From Dactylorhiza incarnata (lineage: Eukaryota; Streptophyta; Magnoliopsida; Asparagales; Orchidaceae): a stretch of DNA of 64,000 bases. The notes under the pieces are model-generated. The model did no database searches. It worked only from the letters and a program-made list of their open reading frames with translations, and was not told where the DNA came from. Position 1 is the first letter of the stretch. Each line of letters starts with the position of its first letter. This document shows, one piece after another, positions 10,641 to 22,200 of the stretch. The DNA is taken from NCBI GenBank assembly GCA_033032865.1, contig JAWHQI010000527.1, forward strand, positions 620,001 through 684,000, written 5' to 3'. The position numbers and the translations under genes are program-made.

Positions 10641-12081
10641 GGAGTTCCAGAGTTAACATCTCAGGTAAGAGCTCAGTACTTAGCTTTGCTTATCCATTAC
10701 GATTTTTGTTTGGATTTCGTTCCGTAGTTCATTTCCACCCCTTTCACAAGCGCTGCCTTTGTTCATGTCATCAATCACAGCATGCAAATTAGTTAGTTTA
10801 CTAAGCAATTTTCTCTCCACATGCTCACAACATGTATGATAGAATTCTTGAGTTATAAAACCAAAAAGTTGCTTGAACGTGGTAGGTGTATGACCACATC
10901 ATTTTGTTCAAAATTCTGAGCTGTTTTATTAGGCCTTCTGGATCAACCAGCTCACATTTCATATCAATGAAACAAAGCTAACACACCATCCAGGACAAAA
11001 CAAACATGATTACAAAGAGAACATATCTGTAATATGGTTTAAGCAGAAATCAAATAAATAACCTAAAGCCTAAATCCACAACTCCAAAACTCATATGGGC
11101 AATCTACAATAAGCTCATGTTCTCAAGGAGGAAATACGTTACATAACTTACTTGAAGATCAATCCTACTAAATATTTGAAATCTCAAAGAAGGTTAAACC
11201 TTACGGGCAACATGACATTTACTTGGACATAAGGTTGACATGTTTTTGGAAATGGACTCCCCTAAAGTAAATCCCCTCAGATCACTCACAAAATCCAAGT
11301 TGCATGTATTTATTGCATCATGTATTTATGTAATGGTATTTATTGCTCTCTCCAATTTCACTGTTGATCTGCTTTGACTTTGGCCTTCACACTCTTCTCT
11401 ACTGCACAACATCTCTTCAACAACAAGATCCATCCAATCACCATATCTACCTCTCTCTTAAATTGCATTACGCTGCAACTTTCCAATGGTTTCTACAAAT
11501 ACATGCCCCAACGAATAAAATATTCACAAACTTTTGAGTTGCTTAGTTTTTTACTGCTTTAGGCAGGTTCGACTTGCACAGCAAAAAACATTACTAATTT
11601 TCGAATATCTAAAGCACTCAGAAATTAGGTCTCTGAACTGCGTGAAATGGTCTGTTAGTTTTACATTTTGTTTCTCGCAAGTACCTCAAGGTGCACGCCA
11701 CTGCTAGGTTAGGCACGTCATGAGTCGCTGTTCTTCTGTATATCTGTGAATTTTTAGTTGTACTACTTTTGTTTCTGTCGTTCACATGAGGATTCTCCAT
11801 AATGCAGTACCTCAAGGTGCACGCCACCGCTACGTATGTAAATAGACTGCTCTTCTGCGAGTCCTCCTTTGATGAAACAAAATTTTTAGTGACATAAGAA
11901 TTTCTCTTCTCTGCCTCTACTGATTTGATTTTGTTCGTTTCTACACGTAATATTTATATCATATTTTCACTTTAAAAACATATAATGATTTTGTCATGAG
12001 AACAACACTTTGCAGACTTCTATTCATACTACCAAAAACAAATTATCCCACTAACACTTGCTATTACATCAGTTGTTACAG

Positions 12082-13103
12082 GCCTCTACCAATTTCAATA
12101 TGTCATGTCATGACAATCGCGCCACTACCGCAAACAAAACTCAACTAAAAGGCAAAGCATTGGTGAGTACTCTACTTCATTACCGCTTTATATTTATGTA
12201 CTATCTGAGGTGTTTCACCATAATTTCGTCACGCATGACACTATTGTAATGACTACTTCATATTGGATATTTGTTTTAGGCAACACAACATAAGGCACCA
12301 CAAAAGATAACTCCAGAAGATCTTGCCAAGGTATGCTCAAATATGTCTACGAAATATTATGTGTACAAACAACGACAAAAATCATTATGACACTGTTACA
12401 ACTCCAAAAAATTAATACTTTGCGTTCTCATTGTAAATGATTTAAACCTATGAAAATTCACATATACCATATGCAACTGTTACCATGGATGTATAAACAT
12501 TAAAAATAATATCGAACTTTTTTCAGTGGTTTCCAAGGCCTCGAAATGTTAAAACAAAGCCCCAAACTGACCGTGTGATTACCGCGAACTCCGACGCATT
12601 CGTAAGTACTCAAAGAAAGCTTTTTATCATTTACACAGTATCCAAATATTACATAACCATGCAAAAAATATAAATTCATGTATGATTGCAGTGTTCTCAA
12701 ACAGCTAGACTTCTAATTTCGCCCTCCCATGACTACCACGGCATAACTACCAAAACTGTCCCGGCAACAAACAGGTCACAGGTAATGATTTCATAAAATT
12801 TTGTAATTTCTTCTGGCGGGTTTTCTTACTTTTATTCGCAAAATAAAACTTATTTCATATATGAATTTTACGTCATTTGCTGTATCACTACCTTATATAG
12901 TCATTTTCATATAACTAATTTGTAGTGCATACGTTTTCTGTTAGACATCGCAACCAACGCCAGCTACAACGCAACTGTCTCCTGCAATGAATCTCGCCAA
13001 CTTATGGTTAAAGATTTTCATTGGAATTGAAGAATCTTGCGAGCACCACAGAACTCAATACCCAAACTGCGAATGCAAATTCTGTATTTTACATAGCTCA
13101 TGA
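12082..13103 (+). CDS. Five-exon gene-like unit in He5 (unknown protein)
   Basis: This is the He5 copy of the unit at 485-1506, offset by exactly 11,597 bases over its whole length. Exons are 12082-12162, 12280-12330, 12527-12601, 12692-12781 and 12945-13103. All GT-AG borders and phase 0 are kept and the stop is at 13101-13103. Replacement differences include Ser to Cys in exon 1, Leu to Pro in exon 2 and Glu to Lys in the terminal Cys cluster. Conservation of splicing with no excess of silent changes fits a recent copy that is not clearly under selection. The function is unknown. Confidence 0.45.
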
Positions 13104-14162
13104 GTGACTGTTTTGTAACCGTATATGGTAGGTAAATAAATAAATATAACTTCGTTATTTCTGCTCATTATACTTTATATTTACTGAAACTCACTGTTAT
13201 ATGAAATGTGCTGAAAATACCGTGAACTTCTCTGTTCACAATGAATTATATAACACAAATTCAGTTATTAAATTGTCTATTTGCCTATTGTCACAAACTG
13301 CTCCGTCGAATGCCATCCAGCTTCTGTTGGTCAACATGATAATTCATAAATGATAATGTATTCATATTTGTATGATGAAAGGAAAATAGTGAAAGAAAAC
13401 ACATCTTCTCATTTTGATTTAACTTTAAGCATAAAAGTTTGAGTAAATATGATTCTCTCTATTATATTTCATGGAGAAAAAAATTTCATCTAACATTTTT
13501 GTGACATTAAATGTGTTGGTCATATAAATACTGTTTTTTATATGATCTGTCATGCACCTATGAAATTGTCATTTTCCGTAATGTAATTTGGAGAGCATGA
13601 GCTGGAAATGAGACGTCTGCAGTTCAACAACATTTTACTTTCCCCCTCTAATCATCATTAAATAATTTGACATTTGCTTAACCATTTCAACTAATGTTTA
13701 TATCATCGTTAGGCTTACAACCTTACCTGTAAAACAAAGTTAAATATCCATTATTTGATGCAGTATCAACTGAAATATAGATTTCGTTTCATACATTTGC
13801 TTATTTTTCATCATATATATTTTATGAGTTATTTAGTTCACAAATCTTCATTTCATGCGCGGCGTCTGCGAGCTACCGAATCTCCGTTGCATTTGCAATG
13901 CCGTGTGCGGCCTCAGGTTGGTCGATTGTGTAAAAATGTGTGACGCCCACTTCTATGCGTCTGAAAGCCGCGTCGAGCATCAAGCACGGGCGAAGCCCGT
14001 GTGCAGGCGGGCAAAGCCCGCCTTCATGCGTCCAAAGGCCGCCCAAGAGCATCGAGCACGGGCAAGGCGAAGGCTGTGCGAAGGCGGGCGAAGCCCGCCT
14101 TGATGCGGCCGAAGGCCGCCCAAGAGCATCGAGCACGGGCGAAGCCCGTGCGAAGATGCTCG

Positions 14163-14196
14163 TATATATATATATATATTTATATATATGTATACT

Positions 14197-14228
<32 letters not shown>

Positions 14229-15156
14229 AATACATATATATATATATATAGGTATATATATACTTATATATGTGTATGTATATATATACTTTATATAAAA
14301 GTATATATACATATATAAGTATATATAAAGTATATATACTTATATATATATACATATATACTATATACTTATATATTTATACTATACATGTATATATATA
14401 CTAATATATATATATATATATGTATATGTATATGTATACGTATATATATAAGTATATTTATATATACTATATACGTATATATATGTATATACATATATAT
14501 ATTGTTATATATATAAGTATACATATAGTATATATATATTCTTATATATGTATACATATATATATATATATATATATAAGTATATATATACTTATATATA
14601 AGTAGATATTTATATATACTTATATATATCCTTATATAATATATATATATATATACTTATAGATATTTATACTTATGCATATATATAGTATATATATACT
14701 TATATAAGTATATACTTAAATATATATATACTTATATATATATACATATATATATATTTATATAAGTATATATAAGAATATATATATATATACTTATATA
14801 GTATATATATAAGTATATATATGTATATATAAGTATATATATACTTATATATATACTTATATATATATGTATATACTTATATATATATATGTATATACTT
14901 ATATATATATATATATATGTATATACTTATATATACATACTATATATTGTATATAAGTATAAAAATATATGTATATATATATATGTATATATATACATAT
15001 ATATACTTATATATACATATATACTTAAATATATATGTATATATTAAGTATATATATACATATATATATACATATATATACATATATATATATATAAGTA
15101 TATATATTAAGTATATATATATATTAAGTATATATATATACATATATATATATATA
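14163..15156. repeat. 1-kb TA-rich tract between He5 and He6
   Basis: This is a long TA dinucleotide tract with ACTTATATA, AAGTATATA and GTATATA variants. Open frames of Tyr-Ile-Tyr type on both strands are artefacts. Confidence 0.9.
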
Positions 15157-15187
15157 CGAGTGACAGGCACGGGCCTCCGGCCCTATG

Positions 15188-15780
15188 CAAGGCGACATTC
15201 GTCGTGGTGGAGACATTCGTCGTGGGGGCGACATTCGTCATGGGGGCGACATTCATCGTGGGCCGACATTCGCCGTGGGTTTAGGCAAGTGGCATGGGGG
15301 GAGACATTCGGCGTGTGTGCAACATTCGATGTGGGGGGCGACACTCGGCGTGGGGGCGTCATTCGATGTGGGGGGTGACATTCGGCGTGAGGGGAGACAT
15401 TCGGCGTGGGGGGCGACATTCGGCGTGGCGGGGGTCAACATTCAATGGGCATCAACATTCGGCGGTCGACATCATTCGATGGTAGGCATCATTCTGTGAG
15501 AGGCAACATTCTATGGACGACATCATTCAAGGGGGTGACATCATTCGACATGCGGCAAAATTCGGCGGGCTGCCAAATTTGGCTAGCGACATACGGCGGG
15601 CATTGATTTTCGGTGGGGGCGGCGACATTGGTCGTGAGTGGGGGCATTGGTCGTGGGCGGGGGCATTCGTTGTGGGTGGTGGCATTCGTTGTGGGAGGGT
15701 GCATTCGTAGTGGCCGGGGCATTCGGCTGGGGCGGGGGAATTCGGCGGGTGCGGCGCCATTGGTTGTGGGCATTTGTCAT
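15188..15780 (-). repeat. GACATTCGTCGTGGG minisatellite in He6 tail
   Basis: About thirty degenerate units of 15-24 bases share GGCGACATTC and CGTGGG. They fill the 3' end of He6. The His/Pro/Asn/Cys-rich open frames on both strands are products of the repeat. Confidence 0.8.
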
Positions 15781-16364
15781 GGGCAGGTTGATTGGAAACA
15801 TCAGATTATGAGTCCATCTTACAAATTTAAAAAATAAATGAGTATAGCCATGTCAGCCTGCAGGTGATTGAAAAAATTCCCATATATACAGAAAGGAGGG
15901 AGGATCTATGAAATGATAGATAATTTCATAATGCTTCAAAATTTCGGATCAAGAGAGAGGCTCAGATGGTTTTCAAAAAAACTTCAGGAAGAGAACTCCA
16001 ATCCCCGAGATTGGGTGGTTCGAAGCCAATAGATTGCATGGGTTACCTGGAAAAAATTCAACCATAGGCCATCCACAATGCCTTTTATAATAATTATACA
16101 CATTGACAATCCATAATTCATCATGGCCTTTCTCGAAGAAAAAGAAGAGAAAATGAATAGCAAGTTGAACTAATTTTAAAACAGAATAGTATCGTGCACG
16201 CCAAAAAGAATGTGGAGACACATAGGCATCAATAACAATGATACTAATAATAATAATAATAACAACAACAAATGAAGGATAACTTCTCTCTCCCATAAGA
16301 GAGATTTTTAGGTGCATTCTCTCACCTAGTTCTAGGTGGGAGATAAATACAGCTGTATGAACAC

Positions 16365-16369
16365 ATATT
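16365..16369 (+). repeat. Target site duplication of G1, left
   Basis: ATATT directly before the TGTACAAC start of the 5' LTR is repeated at 29921-29925 directly after the CAACA end of the 3' LTR. Confidence 0.95.
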
Positions 16370-17763
16370 TGTACAACCCCGATGTTCGCCAGGAAGAAAT
16401 GGCTCGAGGAGGCGAGCCCAGAGGGGGGGACCATGAACTTCGGCGAGGCTAGCCAAGGAAGAGCACTTCTCTCCGCAGGCGAGCGAGCCCAGCGGAGAGA
16501 AGGTAACCAGCTCCTTTGAAGCTCGGCAAGGGTAGCGTAGACGAGCCCACCCAGAGTAAGTGCGGATAGCCATTTTGGGATTCGCCGAGGTAGTGCAGGC
16601 TCGCGAGCTCCACTCGCGAGGAAGGCCATCCCGGGGTGCGGATAGCCATTTTGGGATTCGCCGAGGTAGTGCAGGCTCGCGAGCCCCACTCGCGAGGAAG
16701 GCCACCTTGGGGTACAGTTAGCCATTTTGGGGTGCGAATAGCCATTTTGGGATTCGCCGAGGTAGTGCAGGCTCGCGAGCCCCACTCGCGAGGAAGGCCA
16801 TCTCGGGGTGCGGATAGCCATTTTGGGATTCGCCGAGGTAGTGCAGGCTCGCGAGCCCCACTCGCGAGGAAGGCCACCTTGGGGTACAGTTAGCCATTTT
16901 GGGGTGCGAATAGCCATTTTGGGATTCGCCGAGGTAGTGCAGGCTCGCGAGCTCCACTCGCGAGGAAGGCCATCTCGGGGTGCGGATAGCCATTTTGGGA
17001 TTCGCCGAGGTAGTGCAGGCTCGCGAGCTCCACTCGCGAGGAAGGCCATCTTGGGGTACAGTTAGCCATTTTGGGGTGCGAATAGCCATTTTGGGATTCG
17101 CCGAGGTAGTGCAGGCTCGCGAGCTCCACTCGCGAGGAAGGCCATCTCGGGGTGCGGAATAGCCATTTTGGGATTCGCCGAGGTAGTGCAGGCGAGCGAG
17201 CCATGTAATGTGATAATAGTAATTCGAGGGCTCGCCGACCCAGAGGCTCGCGAGCTCCACTCGCGAGGAAGACCTCGAAGCAGGCCGGCTCGCCCAGTAA
17301 AAGTCCAGGGAGGGATTTGTACCAAGAGGCCCCTGGTGGTCTGCGGTTAGCCTCTCCAAACAGCGGAGTTTGGCTGTTAGCAGACCAATCTGGTGTGCGG
17401 ATAGTAATAATGGACAGCGGGATTCGGCTATTGACAGACCACAAAACTAAAATCTATAAATAGACCTCAAAGGGCACCTTGGAAGAGACCGGTTCATGAT
17501 CTTTGAGCCTTCTTCTCTCCCTAGGTCGCTTTGGTTTGGGCTCTCTAGCTCTCCAAGGTGCCCGAGTCTTAGCTTTGGCTTGGGAGGGGAAGCGCTCAAC
17601 GATCTTCCGGGTTAGTGGAGGGACCTCCTCGCTGAGACTAGGGTCTTTGTTCCTTGCTCAAGTTGTCGGCCTTACCTCTCCCGAGGGACCGGTAAGGGCT
17701 AGCTGCCCCTCATTTCGGTGAGGGCCCCGAGCTCCATAAGAGGCCGAGAAATCGGTTTCAACA
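16370..17763 (+). repeat. G1 5' LTR
   Basis: The LTR starts TGTACAACCCC and ends GGTTTCAACA. U3 holds a higher-order repeat of 172 bases (16636, 16808, 16980), each made of two related half-units with the words ATAGCCATTTTGGGATTCGCC and CTCGCGAG. The promoter TATAAATA is at 17455-17462. Confidence 0.95.
17455..17462 (+). promoter_or_regulatory. TATA box in G1 5' LTR
   Basis: TATAAATA lies about 300 bases before the LTR end, downstream of the U3 repeats. It is repeated at 29612-29619 in the 3' LTR. It would start the genomic transcript. Confidence 0.7.
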
Positions 17764-17765
17764 TT

Positions 17766-17783
17766 TGGTGCGGTGAGCGTGGA
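17766..17783 (+). other. G1 primer-binding site (tRNA-Phe type)
   Basis: TGGTGCGGTGAGCGTGGA begins two bases after the LTR. From general knowledge it is complementary to the 3' end of plant cytosolic tRNA-Phe including CCA. G2 has the same 18 bases. Confidence 0.75.
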
Positions 17784-17820
17784 GCGCGGCTGATTCAAGA
17801 AAGTCCCAGAGAAGAGTTAT

Positions 17821-19240
17821 GGCTGGAGATGAAGAGCAGGGCGAGGAGTTCGGCGAGACCCCCCAGGAGGCGATGGCGAGGATGCTCGCAGACTTCAGAA
17901 AGGAGGTGCTCGATACCTTGGGGTTCACGGTGTCGGCTCTGAGAAGCGAGTTCGCGACCCCGGCACCTCAGGCGACCACTCCCCCAACAGCAGTTGGCGA
18001 GAGGGCACCAGGAGGAAGGGCTGGAAAAGAAGTTGCCGTTGAACCAGGGCATGACAGGGAAGGGCGAGTGCTGTTCGCCAGTCCGGCGAGCCCGGTGGTG
18101 GCGAGCTTCGTGTCGGCGAGTTCGGTGCCGACAAGCTCTGCCCCAGCGAACGCGGCGCAGGCGAGCACACGCCAGGAGGATGCGGCGGCGGTCGAGGTGG
18201 TTCAGGCGAGCGTCGCCCTCGCGAGTGCGATCCCAAGCTTGGCGAGCGAGCTAGGTCCGCGAGCCGAGCGAGAGAAGATGGCTGGAGGGGGAAGTCCCTT
18301 CTGCGAGTTGGTGTTGTCGGCACCCGTTCCTGCAGGATTCGGAGAATGGGATAGGGTGTACTACAATGGCAGAGATGACCCAGTCCAGCATCTGCAGTCT
18401 TTCGAGGACTCGGTCTCCATCAGGCCGATGTCCGATGCCTTCAAATGTCGGCTCTTCGTCGTCACTCTCAAGGAGAAGGCCAGGGACTGGTTTCATTCAC
18501 TTCCGGCAGGCTCTATCTACGCGTTCGAGGACCTGCGCCGAAGTTTTCTGTTGAGATTTTCAACTTCAAAAAGGAGGAAAAAGGACGCTGATTCTCTCTT
18601 CGCGGTGAAGCAGGAGTCCAGGGAGACGTTGGCTCAGTATGCGGATCGGTTCCAGGAGGAGGTGCAGCTCACTCAGGAGGTGCCTGGGTTTGCACTTCAA
18701 CTCGCCTTCACGGTCGGGTTGAAGGAAAGTTTCTTCAAGATGGCGTTGAAGAGGAAGGCCCCCGTCTCCTATGAGGAGCTGATGGAGAGGGTGGCGGAGG
18801 AAGTAGCAAGCGAAGAAGCCAACCCCGAGCTCACCAAGAGGCTTGCAAAGCTCAGTGAGCCGGAGATGAGGCAGCAAGAGGTCAGAAGAAGGGAAGAGCC
18901 CCGGGCCCCGGAGGGGGGATGGAGGCCACAAGGCGGAGGAATGCAGGGGCAGGGAAGGGGTTATGGCCCAGGAAGGGGTAACCGTTTCGAAGGTCAATGG
19001 AGACCCCCCAGTTGGGGTGGAGGCAGGGCCCGATGCAGCTACCTCCCCCACCTCAACAGGCCATGGCAATTGGCCGGGGGAGAGGAAGAGGAAGGGGAGG
19101 AGAAGCGGAAACGGCGGCCGCTAGGAGAAGAAGAAATAGGGTGGCAGAGGCCGAGGCAAGAGAAGTGGCGGTGCCTTATTGCATCTTCCATGATGTGGAA
19201 GGCCACTCAACCGACACCTGCCCGGAGTTTCTGGAAGTGA
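17821..19240 (+). CDS. gag: G1 Gag (capsid region)
   Basis: The frame opens at an ATG just before 17821, about 35 bases after the primer-binding site, and runs about 473 codons. The N-terminal 140 residues are Ala/Ser/Glu-rich. A retrotransposon gag domain follows at about residues 175-330, with YYNGRDDPVQHLQSF and KEKARDWFHSLP typical of plant Gypsy Gag. The zinc knuckle is not in this frame. It lies in the overlapping pol frame, so the readable Gag switches frame at about 19010-19040 (Gly/Pro-rich stretch). Beyond that point the terminal 70 codons of this frame look like a shadow. Either this copy has a one-base lesion or the family uses a frameshift; zinc knuckles normally lie within Gag, so a lesion seems more likely. 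Confidence 0.85.
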
Positions 19241-22200
19241 AGAGGGGCAGAGCGCCCCCACCACAGCAGCTGCAGCCTGTGAGGATTGTGGAGGTCGAAC
19301 CTCGAGAGGAGGAAGAGGAGAGGTGCGAGGATAGAGCGGATCAAGGGAATAGAGGAGGGATCGGGGTGATCCATGGGGGGGTAGGGGTGGAGGCAACCCG
19401 CAAGGCTAGTCTCCATACCATCTACCGCCGGAGCGTAGCGTCAACATCCACCGCTCCACCCCCGGCCGAAAAAATTATTTTCACCCAGAAGGATATGCCG
19501 AGCTACGAGGACCCGTTCTGCGACGCGCTGGTCATCCAGACAGCGATCGAGAACTTCACCGTCTCCCGAATCCTAGTGGACAACGGGAGTTCGGTCAATG
19601 TTGTCTTCAAGAAGGCGTTCGACAAGATGGAGGTAGAACCCAGAAGGGTGTTGGCCTCGGATGGCCCTCTGTTCGGATTTTCGGGAGAGAGGAAAGAAGT
19701 AGAGGGAGGAGTGGGGCTCCATGTGACCCTGGGGGGGCAGTCCCGGAACTGTCGTTTTGTCATAGTGGACGCCCCGAGCAGTTATAGCGCCATCTTCGGA
19801 CGGCCACTCATCAGCGCGTTCCGCTGCGTCCCTTCCACTTTTCATCAGTGCCTCAAGTTCAACGACGGAGGGGTCCAGGTGCGGATCAGAGGGGACCCCA
19901 AAGTGGCAAGACAGTGCTACGTGACGGCTGTCAACACCATCTCCTGGATGGGAGAAGCTGAGGAGTGGGATAAGGTGATGGAGGAGGCGGCCGAAGCCGG
20001 AGGTTTGGAGGTAGCCGAAGAGAAGGGGGAAGATGAAGTTCATGTCCAGGAAGGGGTGGCTGAGGTACCCCGGGCGGGAAGAAAGGAAGAAGAGGAGAAG
20101 GCCCAGGAGGGAAGGGCGGAAGAGCTGATGGTGGTAGGGAAGGAAGTCGAGGAAGAGACCCAAGCTCCCGCTTGTGTCGAAGAGGAGAGGGCATGGGGAG
20201 AACAGTACCGGTTGGAGGCTGTAGACGAGGTCGTGGAGCTCAAGGTCACCACCCGGCTGGGGGTGGTGGAAAAAGTCCGGGTCAGCGGAGAGCTCAGCCC
20301 AGAAGACCAAGCGGAGATCCTGGCTTGCGTGCAGGAGAACGTGGACGTCTTCGCTTGGAGCGCCGCGGAAATGCCCGGGATCGATGCGGAGGTGGCTTGC
20401 CACCGCCTCAACCTCGACCCCGGTGCCCGCCCCATCCGGCAAAAGAGGAGGGCCGTCGCGGACGAGCTAGAAGGACACATCCGAGAGGAAGTGGGCAAGC
20501 TCCTGCAGGCCGGGTTTGTATCGGAGATCCAGTATCCAGGCTGGGCCTCCAACGTCGTTATGGTAAAGAAGGGAGGAGGTAAGTGGCGTATGTGTATCGA
20601 CTTTTCGCTTAATAAATCATGCCCGAAAGATTGCTACCCCCTGCCCAGAATCGACGCGCTGGTTGACTCAGCCGTTGGTTTTTCTGTAATGTCTTTCTTA
20701 GATGCTTTTTCAGGTTACCATCAAATCCGCATGCATCCCCCGGACATCAAGGACGTTTCCTTCATCACGGGGGATGGATGTTATTGCTACAAGATGATGC
20801 CCTTCGGGCTCAAGAACGCAGGGGCTACGTACCAAAGGATGATGGATAGGGTCTTCCGCGAGCAGAAAGGAAGAAATTTAGAAGTCTATGTCGACGACCT
20901 CATGGTTAAGAGCCGAGACCTCGAGACTCACCTCCGCGACCTCGAAGAAACATTTGGGACCCTGCGGCGGTACAAGATGAAGCTCAATCCCTTGAAGTGT
21001 GTCTTCGGGGCGAGCCGAGGGAAGTTCCTGGGCCATTTGCTCACCCCCACCGGGGTGGAGCCCAACCCGGACAAAGTTAAAGCGGTGATGGGGTTAGAGT
21101 CGCCGAGAAATCCGAAGGAGGTTCAGAGCCTCACAGGGAAATTGGTTGGGCTCAGCAGATTCCTCTCCAAGGCGGGAGAAAAATGTGCACCTTTTTTCAA
21201 AGTACTGCGGGGAAACAAGAAGTTTGAATGGACCCCGGAATGCGAGAAGGCCTTCCAAGCTCTGAAAGAACAGCTCACCCAAACCCCTCTGCTCCAGGGA
21301 CCGAGGCCAGGGGAAGACCTATCTCTATACCTAGGGGTGGGATCTGAAGCAGTGAGTTCCGTGCTGATCCGAGAGGAGGGGAAGAAACAGTTCCCAATCT
21401 ACTACGTCAGTCGAGTGCTGAAGAAGGCAGAGCTCCGGTATCCAATTTTGGAAAAGTTGGCCTTCGCATTGGTGGTGTCAGCGCGGAGGCTCCGGCCTTA
21501 CTTTCAAGCCCATTCAATTAAAGTAGTGACGGACCACCCGCTCCGCAAAATCATGGAAGGGGTGGAACACTCAGGAAGGTTGGCGAAGTGGTCCGTGGAG
21601 CTGAGCGAATTCAATATCACATTCGTGCCCAGGACGTCCATCAGGGCTCAAGCGGTGGCAGACTTCATGGCCGACTATGCAGCTGAAGTGGGGGAGCACG
21701 AGCCACCTCCTCCAGAAGCATGGAAAATGTTGGTGGATGGAGCGTCGGGAAGGTACTCCTATGGAGGGGGAATAATCCTAGTGAGTCCTCAAGGGACTCG
21801 GATTGAACAAGCCTTAAACATCCATTTCCCAATTACCAACAACCAGGCCGAGTACGAGGCAGTGATAGCAGGCCTTCGACTGGCCCGAGAACTGGGTGTG
21901 CAGGACGTGGAGGTCTCCACGGACTCCATGGTGGTAGCATGCCAGATCAAAGGAGAGTTTGAGGCAAAGGACCCAACCCTCTTGCTATACCTGGAAAAGG
22001 TTAAGGGGGTCATCGGGCAGTTCCGCACCTTCTCAATTAAGCATGTACCGAGGGAGGAGAGCACTCAGGCGGATCTCCTAGCCAAGTTCGGTCCCCAAGC
22101 GGGGGGCACGACTTCGGAACTCTTCCGGCCCTCCATCGAGGAAGGAGAATTGATGGAAGTGGATCAACAAGCCTCATGGATGGATCCGTTCATCACCTTC

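Larger units (their letters stand above)
7339..14162 (+). mobile_element. He5: 6.8-kb Helitron with gene-like unit
   Basis: The 5' end TCTATATTAATAAGCC at 7339 and the 3' end CTCG at 14159-14162 behind GCACGGGCGAAGCCCGTGC both abut TA tracts. The first 100 bases share the GGTCACAGTAAATGACC and TTTTTGCCCCTG motifs with He2 and He3, so the subfamilies are related. It holds two USE/TATA modules (7589-7790), two GC- and pyrimidine-rich stretches resembling 5' leader regions (7840-8110 and 10155-10640), and a five-exon unit (12082-13103). Its 3' 2.3 kb is nearly identical to He1. No Rep/helicase is seen. Confidence 0.65.

Noticed and set aside
14200..15160. Long Tyr/Ile-rich open frames on both strands
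   Set aside because: They are direct translations of TA dinucleotide repeats and have no start context or composition of a real protein. The same holds for 32960-33540, 36710-36910 and 38080-38700.
16322..17444. Long minus-strand frames with GLPREWSSRACTTSANPKMA repeats in the G1 LTR (also 28460-29516)
   Set aside because: They are shadows of the U3 repeat. The LTR is non-coding and the frames differ only by repeat register.
18997..19240. Programmed Gag-Pol frameshift in G1
   Set aside because: The frame change lies before the zinc knuckle, inside what should be Gag, and I see no slippery site with a stem or pseudoknot. A simple indel is more likely, although sister copies would decide.
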